Below, in pieces: positions 1 through 11,815 of a stretch of DNA of 64,000 bases. Position numbers and translations under genes: made by a program. The stretch comes from Stappia sediminis. Its GTDB lineage: Bacteria > Pseudomonadota > Alphaproteobacteria > Rhizobiales > Stappiaceae. The notes under the pieces are model-generated. The model had not been told where the DNA came from. It saw only the letters and a list, made by a program, of their open reading frames with translations, and ran no database searches. Where the stretch lies: assembly GCF_009826895.1 (NCBI RefSeq), contig NZ_WUMV01000001.1:434001-498000 (forward strand), written 5' to 3'. Within the stretch, counting starts at the first letter, position 1; each line of letters opens with the position of its first letter.

Positions 1-6
1 TGTTCA

Positions 7-45
7 CTGACGATTATTGACAATCGTCAGTTTCCAACAAATATG
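7..45 (+). promoter_or_regulatory. Palindromic operator overlapping a -35 element of the RND efflux operon
   Basis: CTGACGATT (7-15) and AATCGTCAG (22-30) form a perfect 9-bp inverted repeat with a 6-nt spacer. A consensus -35 hexamer TTGACA (17-22) lies inside it, followed after 17 nt by a poor A/T-rich -10 (about 40-45). The layout fits a TetR-type repressor blocking RNA polymerase; such a regulator would probably be divergent and lie left of the window. The dyad is seen directly; the regulator class is inferred. Confidence 0.6.
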
Positions 46-136
46 GGGGCAAAGAAATTCCGCCACGGCAAACAGGGAAGGGCGTTCGGCCCGTTGCAGC
101 CGCCGCCGCGGGATCGAACCGGATTGGATCTGCGTC

Positions 137-1323
137 ATGTCTTCGCCCCTGAACTGCCGTTTCGCCTCTTGCAAGGAAGGTTCCGCCGCCGGTTTCATCA
201 ACGCCCGGCGCAGGCGTATTGGCTGGACCGCAGCCGTGTTGGGGCTGGCGGTACTTGCCGCCGGCTGCCAGCCGGATGCCGCCGAACAGGCGGACGCTCC
301 GCTGGCTCCGCGCATCGTCTGGGCCGAGCAGGTCAAGCTTTCCGATGGCGTGGAGACGCAAAGCTTTACCGGTACCGTGCGCCCGCGCGTCGATGCGCCG
401 ATGGCGTTTCGTGTCGGCGGAAAGCTTGCCGAAAGGCTTGTCGATGTGGGTGACGAGGTCGCGAAGGGCGACGTTATTGGCCGCCTCGATGAGGGGGACT
501 ACCGGCACGGCCTGCGTGTTGCGATAGCGCAGGAAAAGGCGGCGGAAGCGGAGGCCGAACGTTCATCCGCCGATCTGGAGCGTGCCCGCGAACTCAAAGA
601 GAAGGGCCACGCCAGCACGGCTGTCTTCGACCGCGCGAAGGCAACGGCCAACGCCGCGCGCGAGGCGCTGGCGGCCGCGCGCGAGCGTCGCGCCTTGGCC
701 GAAAACGAGCTTGAATATGCCGTCCTGAAAGCCGATGCGGATGGCGTCGTGACCGGTGTTTCGGCTGAGCCGGGCGAAGTCGTCACCGCTGGCCAGCCCA
801 TCGTGCGCCTTGCCCGCACTGGTGAGCGGGAGGCGGCCATCGCCATCCCCGAAAGCCGCATTGGCGCTGTTCGCGGCGCGAAGGCCTGGGTCACGCTCTG
901 GGCGTTGCCGGGCAAGCGTTTCGACGCGGCTTTGCGCGAACTCTCGCCCGAAGCGGACCCTGCCGCGCGCACGTTCGACGCGCGCTTTTCGATAGACGAC
1001 CCTGAAGGGCAGGCGAGGCTCGGCATGACAGCGACGGTGCACATCGCGCGGGCCGATGTCGAAAAATCCTTCGTCGTGCCCCTTTCCGCGATCTGGTATC
1101 GCGGCGAGGCGGCTTTCGTCTGGCGTTCGAGCGAAGACCGTGCGGCTGTCGAAGCCGTTCCCGTTACCGTTCGCCGGCTTGACGAGGAGGTCGCCTATGT
1201 CGATGGCGGCCTGAAGCCCGGGGAGCTTGTCGCAAGCCTCGGCGTCCATCGTCTTGACGAAAACCTCGCTGTGCGCGTGGAAGAGCGCATGGCCGGCGAA
1301 GCCGTGAAGGTGGGGGCTTTGCG

Positions 1324-1327
<4 letters not shown>
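137..1327 (+). CDS. RND efflux periplasmic adaptor (membrane fusion lipoprotein)
   Basis: Adaptor that would link the inner-membrane RND pump encoded next to it to an outer-membrane channel. From the ATG at 137 the product is 396 residues: a basic stretch (RRRR, 24-27), a hydrophobic segment and a lipobox ending LAAGC (Cys44), then a lipoyl-like hairpin half (about 85-115), a coiled-coil hairpin rich in Ala/Glu/Arg (about 130-195), and beta-barrel and membrane-proximal domains. The reading frame is open back to 17, but that ATG lies inside the operator, so 137 is preferred. Its ribosome site is weak and the n-region is long, so the start is uncertain. The stop overlaps the pump start (ATGA). 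No outer-membrane factor gene follows. Confidence 0.85.
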
Positions 1328-4500
<3,173 letters not shown>

Positions 4501-4510
4501 GTCGGCTGGC

Positions 4511-5356
4511 CTATCCGGCGGGCACGATCCGCTGGCGCTGCTCGCCAAGGCCCTCGATGCCGAGCTTCATCGTGTCGCCGGGCTTCAGGTACTTTTGCGG
4601 AGACATGCCCATGCCGACCCCCGGCGGCGTGCCGGTGGTGATCACGTCGCCGGGCTCCAGCGACATTTGCCTGGAGAGATAGGAGATGATCTCGGCGACG
4701 GGGAAGATCATCGTCACCGTATTGCCCGCCTGCATGCGCTCGCCGTTGACGTCGAGCCAAAGGTCGAGTGTTTGCGGGTTGTCCAGTTCCTCTGTGGTGA
4801 CAAGCCATGGGCCGAGTGGGCCGAAGCCCGGCGCGCTCTTTCCCTTGATCCACTGTCCCGTGCCTTCAAGCTGCCAGGCGCGCTCGGAAATGTCGTTGCA
4901 GATCGTGTAGCCCGCCACATGGGAAAGGGCGTCGGCCTCGTCGACCTGCCATGCCCGCCGGCCGATGACGACGGCAAGCTCCACCTCCCAGTCGAGCTTG
5001 GTGATACCTGCATGATAGGCGATATCGTCGTCAGGCCCCGTGACGCAGCTTGGCGCCTTGGAAAAGACGACCGGCTCCGCGGGGATCGGCATGCCGGATT
5101 CCTCCGCGTGGTCGGCATAGTTGAGGCCGATGGCGATGAAGTGGCCGATGCGCGCCAGCGGCGCGCCGAAGCGTACCTCGTCTTCGACCGGGTAAAGGTC
5201 GGCGGGGTCGATCCTGGCGATCCTGCCGAGGGTGTGGTCATCGAGCGTAACGCCCGTGATATCGCTCAGGTGGTGGCTGAGATCGCGCAAAATGCCGTCG
5301 GCGTCGATCAGGCCCGGCTTCTCCGCGCCCTTCATGCCATAGCGCACAAGCTTCAT
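4511..5356 (-). CDS. Fumarylacetoacetate hydrolase family protein
   Basis: Metal-dependent C-C hydrolase, isomerase or decarboxylase of the FAH superfamily, 281 residues, the normal length for the single-domain 2-hydroxyhepta-2,4-diene-1,7-dioate isomerase / 2,4-diketo-3-deoxy-L-fuconate hydrolase group. The family core is seen in 'FSKAPSCVTGPDDDI' and 'LDWEVELAVVIGR' (the E-x-E metal ligands) and in the C-terminal 'PGDVITTGTPPGVGMG'. A strong AGGAGG lies 9 nt upstream of the ATG. It converges on the RND gene with only 10 bp between stops. The exact substrate cannot be read from sequence, and no other catabolic genes are adjacent. Confidence 0.88.
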   Translation of the reverse strand: MKLVRYGMKGAEKPGLIDADGILRDLSHHLSDITGVTLDDHTLGRIARIDPADLYPVEDEVRFGAPLARIGHFIAIGLNYADHAEESGMPIPAEPVVFSKAPSCVTGPDDDIAYHAGITKLDWEVELAVVIGRRAWQVDEADALSHVAGYTICNDISERAWQLEGTGQWIKGKSAPGFGPLGPWLVTTEELDNPQTLDLWLDVNGERMQAGNTVTMIFPVAEIISYLSRQMSLEPGDVITTGTPPGVGMGMSPQKYLKPGDTMKLGIEGLGEQRQRIVPAG

Positions 5357-5817
5357 CGGCGGGCCTCCTTCGTTGCTGCCCGTTCACCGGCCATTATCGC
5401 ACGGATGCACGGCGGAGATTCGGCGCTTCAGGCTGCGGAACGCGCCATGATCCATAATACTTTTTCGTGAGTGAATGTGGATTTCGTAAGGTAAGGTTGT
5501 GGCAGTTCTGCAACGTGATCCGGAAAAGGAAATCGTCTGCCCGCCTGTATAGAAATGCCTAAAAATTAAGCAATCGAGCATTGTTGCAGTGCAAACCACA
5601 GGTCTTGGCGTTTTATCCAAGGGATATATGACAATCGCAGGGCCGGTCAGGATATATATTCCGTTACGTAAAGTATTTGTTTGCCAATTTGGCCCATCAT
5701 TTCGCCGCCCGCGGCATGACAACTCCTAAATTGCATTGTGGCGGAACCTTGTGCAGGTTCGGGCAAACGAATTCAGCGCCCGCGTGTATCGGGCGCCGCG
5801 GGAGGATTGAAGGGCAA
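5357..5817. other. Intergenic region, no gene seen
   Basis: About 460 bp between two divergent genes, noticeably more A/T-rich than its flanks. The small frames here lack a credible ribosome site or recognisable protein. It presumably carries the promoters of both flanking genes, but I could not pick out a convincing -35/-10 pair. Confidence 0.6.
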
Positions 5818-7149
5818 ATGATGACGACGAAGACTTGGGCGAAACTTTCTGTTGCGGCGATTGCGCTCGCAGCGGTCAATGGCGAGGCTTTCGCCGGCTC
5901 TTTCGCCGTTCGCGAGCAGAGCGCGTATTACCAGGGCCTGTCCTTCGCGGGCAACGGCACCACCGGCCCGTCGATCTCCTCCATTTTCTGGAATCCGGCG
6001 ACGATCACGGGTGCGGGTGACGGCATCACCTTCGAATCCCACAACACCTTCATCATTCCGGATTCGGAAATCGATGGGCAGCTTACTGGAGCGCCTCTCG
6101 CCGGAATTCCGAGCAGCAATACGTCCAGTGGAGATATTGGCTCTGAAGCTTGGGTTCCGTCGACCTATCTGTCATACAAGGTGAATGAGGATATCTTCCT
6201 GGGCCTCGCGATCAATGCGCCTTTCGGTCTCGGAACGAAGCCGGATACGAATTGGGCCGGACAGTTCTATTCCCGCTCCTCGAACGCACTATCGATCAAC
6301 GCCAATCCGCTTGTTGGTTACAAGATCAACGAAAAGATCTCGGTCGCCGTTGGCCTTCAGGTTCAGTATTTCGACGTTTCGCTTAAAAGCGCTGTGCCGA
6401 GCGCAGCCCTTGGATTCCCTACTGGTGAACTGGAAGGTGATGATGTGGGCTTTGGGGCCACCGCAGGCGTTACCTTCAAGCCGACCGATGGCACGGAACT
6501 TGGTGTTGGCTACCGCTCGGCGATCTCGCACAAGCTTGATGGAGATTTCAATCTGCCGGCAGCGCTAGGCGGCTCGAGGCCTATCACGGCGAAGCTCATC
6601 CTGCCGGATTCAGTGACCTTTTCGTTCAAGCAGCGGGTAAATGAGAGCTTCCGCGTACTTGGTTCGGTCGAATGGACCAACTGGAGCCGCCTGACGGCGC
6701 CGAAAGTGATAAATTCCAACACCGGCGGTTTGGAACGTACTCTAGAATTCAACTACGATGACGGCTGGTTTTTCGCGCTCGGTGGCGAGTATGACTACAA
6801 TGAAGACCTGACGCTGCGCGCGGGCCTTGCTTATGAAATCTCGCCGATCGACGATGATATCCGTGGCACGCGCGTGCCGGACGCAGACCGATTCTGGTTG
6901 TCTGGCGGCTTGACCTATAACGTGAATGAGAATCTGGCATTCGATCTCGGCTATACGCACATTTTTCTGGAAGATGCCGATATCGATATTTCCGGCAATC
7001 ATCAGGACCTGATCACGCTTGGCGGTGTTTTCCCGCTGCCGTACAACGGCGAAGTTGAAACCAGCATTGACATTATCTCCGCTTCGGTTCGTTACCGCTG
7101 GGGCGGCCCGTCGAAGGATCGCGACTACGACACGACGCGCAAGTACTGA
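5818..7149 (+). CDS. OmpP1/FadL/TodX family outer-membrane channel
   Basis: Outer-membrane beta-barrel for uptake of long-chain fatty acids or other hydrophobic compounds, 443 residues. The signal peptide is residues 1-26, with cleavage expected after 'EAFA' so that the mature protein begins GSFAVREQ. The N-terminal hatch region carries the family NPA motif ('FWNPATI'), followed by alternating strand segments and a C-terminal barrel strand. The frame opens upstream at 5677, but the ATG at 5818 begins the signal peptide and has GGAGG about 12 nt upstream, so it is chosen. A strong hairpin terminator follows. Confidence 0.92.
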   Translation: MMTTKTWAKLSVAAIALAAVNGEAFAGSFAVREQSAYYQGLSFAGNGTTGPSISSIFWNPATITGAGDGITFESHNTFIIPDSEIDGQLTGAPLAGIPSSNTSSGDIGSEAWVPSTYLSYKVNEDIFLGLAINAPFGLGTKPDTNWAGQFYSRSSNALSINANPLVGYKINEKISVAVGLQVQYFDVSLKSAVPSAALGFPTGELEGDDVGFGATAGVTFKPTDGTELGVGYRSAISHKLDGDFNLPAALGGSRPITAKLILPDSVTFSFKQRVNESFRVLGSVEWTNWSRLTAPKVINSNTGGLERTLEFNYDDGWFFALGGEYDYNEDLTLRAGLAYEISPIDDDIRGTRVPDADRFWLSGGLTYNVNENLAFDLGYTHIFLEDADIDISGNHQDLITLGGVFPLPYNGEVETSIDIISASVRYRWGGPSKDRDYDTTRKY

Positions 7150-7173
7150 TTGGCGAAACGCCGGATCGACAGC

Positions 7174-7203
7174 AAAAAGGCCGGGAAACCCCGGCCTTTT
7201 TTC
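7174..7203 (+). terminator. Rho-independent terminator after the FadL-type gene
   Basis: GGCCGGG (7179-7185) and CCCGGCC (7190-7196) pair with a short loop and are followed by six T residues, 25 nt after the stop codon. A run of A residues precedes the stem. Confidence 0.9.
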
Positions 7204-7230
7204 GTTTGGGTTGGCCGCGATCATGCCGAA

Positions 7231-7754
7231 GCCGGCCGCGCACTCCCTCACCTCTCCCTTGAGGGAGAGGTCGGCGCGTCAGCGCCGGGCGAGGGTGCAA
7301 CGACCCCGCCCCATCGCCCACGCCGGCGATGCCACACAATTTGACACCCTCACCCTGTCCCTCTCCCTGAGGGAGAGGGGACGCAGGCTGCGCTTTCTTG
7401 CCATAGTCCCCAGAGCTTCAACACGGGAAGCGGCTCGATAATGTTGAGCGCCGGCCGCGCACTCCCTCACCTCTCCCTTGAGGGAGAGGTCGGCGCGTCA
7501 GCGCCGGGCGAGGGTGCAACGACCCCGCCCCATCGCCCACGCCGGCGATGCCACACAATTTGACACCCTCACCCTGTCCCTCTCCCTGAGGGAGAGGGGA
7601 CGCAGGCTGCGCTTTCTTGCCATAGTCCCCAGAGCTTCAACACGGGAAGCGGCTCGATAATGTTGAGCGCCGGCCGCGCACTCCCTCACCTCTCCCTTGA
7701 GGGAGAGGTCGGCGTGTCAGCGCCGGGTGAGGGTGCAACGGCCCCCCCATCGCC
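7231..7754. repeat. Tandem 219-bp intergenic repeat, two full copies and one partial
   Basis: Units start at 7231, 7450 and 7669, a spacing of exactly 219 bp. The first two units look identical by eye; the third stops after about 86 bp and carries substitutions. Each full unit contains two short palindromes built on CTCTCCCT/AGGGAGAG, separated by a stretch that also forms CGGCG-type pairings. The duplicated frames reported across this block (for example 60- and 63-residue frames in each unit) are by-products of the repeat, not genes. CCCTCACC/CTCTCCC palindromes of this kind are common intergenic elements in proteobacteria; the tandem triplication is unusual. Confidence 0.9.
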
Positions 7755-7791
7755 AATTGACGCATCCACCCCGCGCGCAGGTTCATTCCCC

Positions 7792-8571
7792 TCAGAACGC
7801 CGCCGGATAAAGCCCGCCGTCGACGAGGATGTTCTGCCCCGTCACATAGCCCGAATGCGCAGAGCAGTAGAACGCGCAGACGTGGCCGAACTCCGCTGCC
7901 GTGCCGAAGCGGCGCGCCGGAATTTCCGCCGCCTGATCGGCGCGAATATCCTCGATCGGACGTCCCGTCTGCGCGGCCGCGCGCTCGAAACCGCCGGTCA
8001 GCCTGTCGGTATCCATCTTGCCGGGCAGCACATTGTTGATGGTCACGTTCGTGCCCGCATATTGCCGGCACACGCCCGCCAGGAAAGCGGTAAGCCCGGC
8101 GCGCGCGCCGCTTGAAAGGTCGAGGCCCTCGATCGGCATTTTCACCGAAAGCGAGGTGATGTTGACGATCCGCCCGAAGCCGCGCTCCGCCATGCCGTCG
8201 GCCACGCGCTGAACCAGCTCGATGGGCGTCACCATGTTCTGCACCACGCCCTTCAGCATCGCCTCGCGGTCAAGCTCGCGGAAGTCCTTTCTGGGTGGCC
8301 CGCCGTTGTTGTTGACCAGGATGTCGGGATCGGGGCAGGCGGCAAGCAGCGCGTCCTGTCCCTCGCGTGTCGAAACGTCGGCGGCCACTGCCGTCACCTT
8401 CACGCCGTAACGCGCACGAATGTCTTCCGCCGTCTTCTCCAGCCGTTCGGCGTCAAGTCCGTTGATGACAAGCTCGCAACCGGCGTCGGCCAGCGCTTCG
8501 GCGCAGCCGCGCCCGAGCCCCCGGCTCGATGCGCAGACGATCGCCTTGCGCCCGGAAATCCCAAGATCCAT
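7792..8571 (-). CDS. SDR family protein lacking the YxxxK catalytic pair
   Basis: Short-chain dehydrogenase/reductase fold, 259 residues. The cofactor loop is present (ASSRGLG, 14-20), as are the 'NNNGGPP' segment (87-93) and the catalytic-position serine (Ser140 in 'VNITS'). Where Tyr and Lys should stand (Ser+13 and +17) the protein has Ser153 and Arg157 in 'LDLSSGAR'. This is seen in a known subset of SDR proteins often annotated as 3-oxoacyl-ACP reductase-like. It may therefore not be a classical oxidoreductase. A GAGGAGG ribosome site precedes the ATG. It stands alone between the repeat block and a divergent gene. Confidence 0.85.
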   Translation of the reverse strand: MDLGISGRKAIVCASSRGLGRGCAEALADAGCELVINGLDAERLEKTAEDIRARYGVKVTAVAADVSTREGQDALLAACPDPDILVNNNGGPPRKDFRELDREAMLKGVVQNMVTPIELVQRVADGMAERGFGRIVNITSLSVKMPIEGLDLSSGARAGLTAFLAGVCRQYAGTNVTINNVLPGKMDTDRLTGGFERAAAQTGRPIEDIRADQAAEIPARRFGTAAEFGHVCAFYCSAHSGYVTGQNILVDGGLYPAAF

Positions 8572-8905
8572 CTTTTCCTCCTCGATTTCATTTCAGGGGC
8601 TCAAAACCCCGTCGCGGTTCGGCTCCTAACTTGTCATGCAAGGGCGGGCGCGCAAGCCCGAATTCATGATTTTCAGGCCGGAAATACCATCCTGCGGGGT
8701 GGTCCTCGATTGCCACGATGATTCCGGAAAATGCCGTAACGGCTTCCAAATAGATGTCATTCGCGTTGGCGCCAGTCCGCCAGTCATTGTCCGGCGTGCT
8801 GGCGGGTTTGACTTTGGCCTTTGGCGAATTGCCCGGTTTCGACTGTCATATTCCTGATAACGGAATCGCGTTTAAAGCACGAAATCGTAGATCCGGAGAT
8901 GGCAA
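8572..8905. other. Intergenic region between divergent genes
   Basis: 334 bp with no supported gene. A TTGACT at 8808-8813 is the only -35-like hexamer noticed on the plus strand, and no matching -10 was found. Short frames here lack ribosome sites and family resemblance. Confidence 0.5.
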
Positions 8906-9709
8906 ATGACCGGGACGCCGGAACCCAAACACTACCGCGCGCTTTTCCTGTCGGATATTCATCTGGGAACGCGCGGCGCGCAGGCAGATCTTCTGCTCGA
9001 CTTCCTTCGCTACAATGACGCGGAGACGATCTATCTGGTCGGCGATATCGTGGACGGGTGGCGGTTGCGGCGTTCCTGGTACTGGCCGCAGGCGCATAAC
9101 GACGTGGTCCAGAAGCTCTTGCGAAAGAGCCGAAAGGGCGCGCGCATTATCTACACGCCCGGAAATCACGACGAGTTCCTGCGTGATTTTCTGGGCACGC
9201 ATTTCGGCGGCGTGAATGTGGTGGCGGATGCGATCCACACCACCGCCGACGGACGCGAATTCCTGGTCATCCACGGCGACCAGTTCGATGTCGTCGTGCG
9301 TCACGCCAGGTGGCTCGCCTTCTTCGGCGACTGGGCCTATGTCACCGCGCTGAACCTGAACACGGGGCTCAACGTCGTGCGCCGCAAGCTCGGGCTAACC
9401 TATTGGTCGCTGTCGGCCTGGGCGAAGCTGAAGGTCAAGAACGCGGTCAATTTCATCGGCAAGTTCGAGGAGACGCTGTCGGCGGAAGCGCGCCGGCGCG
9501 AGGTCGACGGCGTCATCTGCGGCCACATCCACCATGCCGCCGATCATTCGGACTTCGGCATCCACTACATCAATACCGGCGATTGGGTGGAAAGCTGCAC
9601 GGCGGTGGCCGAACACCACGACGGAACCTTCGAGGTGATCAGATGGGCCGACCGCCGGAAGCTGCCGGCCGTTGCGGAGAAGATCGGCAGCGCCCGGGCC
9701 GCCGCATGA
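8906..9709 (+). CDS. UDP-2,3-diacylglucosamine diphosphatase-like metallophosphoesterase
   Basis: Calcineurin-like phosphoesterase of the LpxH-related group, 267 residues. All metal-binding motifs are present in order: DIHLG (Asp17, His19), VGDIVD, GNHDEF, HGDQFD and GHIHHAADH. The gene ends in an ATGA overlap with a GT4 glycosyltransferase, so the two are translationally coupled. That pairing suggests an envelope lipid role, such as hydrolysis of a nucleotide-lipid followed by glycosyl transfer. Proteins of this size are usually LpxH homologues of uncertain substrate rather than the canonical enzyme (about 240 residues), so no symbol is given. Confidence 0.85.
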   Translation: MTGTPEPKHYRALFLSDIHLGTRGAQADLLLDFLRYNDAETIYLVGDIVDGWRLRRSWYWPQAHNDVVQKLLRKSRKGARIIYTPGNHDEFLRDFLGTHFGGVNVVADAIHTTADGREFLVIHGDQFDVVVRHARWLAFFGDWAYVTALNLNTGLNVVRRKLGLTYWSLSAWAKLKVKNAVNFIGKFEETLSAEARRREVDGVICGHIHHAADHSDFGIHYINTGDWVESCTAVAEHHDGTFEVIRWADRRKLPAVAEKIGSARAAA

Positions 9710-10740
9710 CATCCATCCTCATCGTGACGGATGCCTGGCGTCCGCAGATCAACGGCGTCGTCCGCTCGCTGGAGCGTACCGCCGAGGAGCTTGAGGGCAT
9801 GGACGTGCGGGTCGAGTTCCTGACGCCGCGCGCGTTTCGCACGCTCCCCTGTCCGACGTATCCGGAAATCCGCCTTTCGCTCGCCACGCCCGCGCGCATC
9901 CGGCGCATGATCGCGGATGCTGCCTGCGATCATCTCCACATCGCAACGGAAGGCCCACTCGGGCTGATGGCGGCGCGTATCGCGCGGCGGGATGGGCGCA
10001 TTTTCACGACCAGCTACCACACCCGCTTTCCGGAATATGTCTCGGCTCGCCTGCCGGTGCCGCTTTCCTGGTCCTACGGCTGGTTGAGGCGCTTTCACAA
10101 TTCCGGGCAGGGCTGCATGGTCGCGACCATGTCGCTTGAAAACGATCTGCAGGCACGCGGTTTCACCAATCTCATGCGCTGGTCGCGCGGGGTGGATCAT
10201 CACCTGTTCAAGCCGTATGAGGGGTCGGTGCTGCCGGAAAGCCTGCCGGGTCCGATCTTCATGTATGTGGGCCGTGTCGCGGTCGAGAAGAACATCGAGG
10301 CGTTCCTGTCCCTTTCGCTTCCCGGCACCAAGGTCGTGGTCGGCGGCGGTCCGCAGCTTGAGCGTCTGCGCCGCGAGCACCCGGACGTGCATTTCACCGG
10401 GGCGAAGGTGGGCGAGGAGCTTGCCCGCCACTACGCCAGCGCCGACGTTTTCGTCTTCCCCAGCCTGACGGATACCTTCGGCAACGTCCTTCTTGAAGCG
10501 CTTGCCTGCGGCGTACCTGTCGCCGCCTATCCCGTCATGGGGCCGCTCGACGTTATCGGGGACACGGGGGCCGGCGTGTTGAACGAGGATTTGCAGAAGG
10601 CGGCCCTTGCCGCGCTCGATGTCCCGCGCGAACATGCCCGTGAGGCCGCGCTCGGCTACACGTGGGCGGAAAGTGCGAGGCAGTTTCTCGACAACTGCGT
10701 GGCAGCCTACGATAATCGCAACGCGCGAAAGGCTGCATGA
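9706..10740 (+). CDS. GT4 family glycosyltransferase
   Basis: Retaining GT-B glycosyltransferase, 344 residues from the ATG at 9706. The N-terminal Rossmann domain opens with 'ILIVTDAWRPQINGVV', typical of the sulfoquinovosyl/mannosyl transferase (MgtA, SqdX-like) group. The C-terminal domain has 'YVGRVAVEKNIEAFL' and the donor-binding 'DTFGNVLLEALACGVPV' in the place of the E-x7-E motif, with Asp for the first Glu. The frame is open further upstream, but the overlap start is favoured because the domain begins exactly there and the ATGA coupling is classic. The likely acceptor is a membrane lipid; the sugar is unknown. Confidence 0.88.
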   Translation: MTSILIVTDAWRPQINGVVRSLERTAEELEGMDVRVEFLTPRAFRTLPCPTYPEIRLSLATPARIRRMIADAACDHLHIATEGPLGLMAARIARRDGRIFTTSYHTRFPEYVSARLPVPLSWSYGWLRRFHNSGQGCMVATMSLENDLQARGFTNLMRWSRGVDHHLFKPYEGSVLPESLPGPIFMYVGRVAVEKNIEAFLSLSLPGTKVVVGGGPQLERLRREHPDVHFTGAKVGEELARHYASADVFVFPSLTDTFGNVLLEALACGVPVAAYPVMGPLDVIGDTGAGVLNEDLQKAALAALDVPREHAREAALGYTWAESARQFLDNCVAAYDNRNARKAA

Positions 10741-10820
10741 CGCCCGAATTTGTCACCAGCGCAATATTGTTGTCCCGTCCTGACCGGACTCCTGATATTT
10801 GAACTGTCAGGAGATTTCGC

Positions 10821-11810
10821 ATGACCAAGCCACTCGACGCTCCCGTATTCGACGATATCCTTGCCGCGCGCGAGCGCATCTCGGGTGAGGCGGCAAGGAC
10901 GCCGCTTCTGCGCTCCGCCATTCTCGACGAGGTGACGGGCGGCAGCGTTCTGATCAAGCCGGAGGTGCTGCAACGCACCGGTTCGTTCAAGTTTCGCGGT
11001 GCCTTCAACCGCTTGTCGATGATCCCTCCAGAAGACCGTGCGAAGGGCGTCGTCGCCTGCTCGTCCGGCAACCATGCGCAAGGGGTTGCCGAGGCTGCGC
11101 GGATCATCGGCATGCCGGCGACGATCGTCATGCCGTCCAATGCGCCCGCTGTGAAAAAGGCCCGTACCGAGCGTTCGGGCGCCAAGGTGGTGGACTACGA
11201 GCGCGGGGTGGAAAATCGCGACGAGATCGCGGGCAGGATCGTTGCGGAAACCGGCGCGACCTTCATCCATCCCTATAACGATCCCGGCGTTATCGCGGGG
11301 CAGGGCACTGCGGGCGTTGAAATCGCCGAGCAGGCCGAGGCGCTCGGCCTTTTGCCCGAGGCGATGCTCACCTGTGCCGGCGGCGGCGGTCTGACGGCGG
11401 GCATTGCCCTTGCTCTTGAGCGTCTTCTGCCGGATTGCGCGGTCTTTCCGGTCGAGCCGGAAGGGTTCGATGACTACGCCCGTTCGCTGGAAGCGGGCCA
11501 TCGCGTTACCAATCCGGCCGCCGTCGGGTCGATTTGCGATGCGATCCTGACGGAAACGCCAGGCGATCTCGGTTTTGAGATCACGTCGCGCCGCGCAAAA
11601 CGCGGCCTTGTCGTGACCGACGAGGAAGCGCTGAGGGCCGTCGCCTTCGCCTTCAGGGAACTGAAGCTGGTGGTGGAACCCGGCGGGGCTGTTGCGCTAG
11701 CGGCACTTTTATCGGGCAAGCTCGACATTGCGGGAAAATGCGTCGCGATCATCCTGTCCGGTGGCAATATCGAGCCGGCGATGATGATGCGCGCCTTGGA
11801 AAGTGCTTGA
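10821..11810 (+). CDS. Threonine/serine dehydratase (PLP-dependent, no ACT domain)
   Basis: Fold-type II PLP enzyme, 329 residues, that would deaminate L-threonine or L-serine to 2-oxo acids, or racemise serine. The cofactor lysine is Lys57 in 'GSFKFRGAF'. 'SSGNHAQGVA' and the glycine-rich 'CAGGGGLTAG' phosphate loop follow in the standard order. The regulatory ACT domain of biosynthetic IlvA is missing, so this resembles catabolic threonine dehydratase or serine racemase. A CAGGAG ribosome site lies upstream. It converges on the cheZ-like gene with 5 bp between stops. Confidence 0.9.
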   Translation: MTKPLDAPVFDDILAARERISGEAARTPLLRSAILDEVTGGSVLIKPEVLQRTGSFKFRGAFNRLSMIPPEDRAKGVVACSSGNHAQGVAEAARIIGMPATIVMPSNAPAVKKARTERSGAKVVDYERGVENRDEIAGRIVAETGATFIHPYNDPGVIAGQGTAGVEIAEQAEALGLLPEAMLTCAGGGGLTAGIALALERLLPDCAVFPVEPEGFDDYARSLEAGHRVTNPAAVGSICDAILTETPGDLGFEITSRRAKRGLVVTDEEALRAVAFAFRELKLVVEPGGAVALAALLSGKLDIAGKCVAIILSGGNIEPAMMMRALESA

Positions 11811-11815
11811 ATTTT

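Noticed and set aside
5384-5722. 112-codon minus-strand frame upstream of the FadL-type gene
   Set aside because: No ribosome site, mixed composition and no family resemblance; it covers the expected promoter region.
7478-7689. Pairs of identical 60-63-codon frames in the tandem repeat
   Set aside because: They recur only because the 219-bp unit is duplicated, start without a ribosome site, and have Arg-rich compositions typical of shadow frames.
7231-7754. CRISPR array
   Set aside because: Units are 219 bp, directly abutting and without spacers; there are no cas genes.
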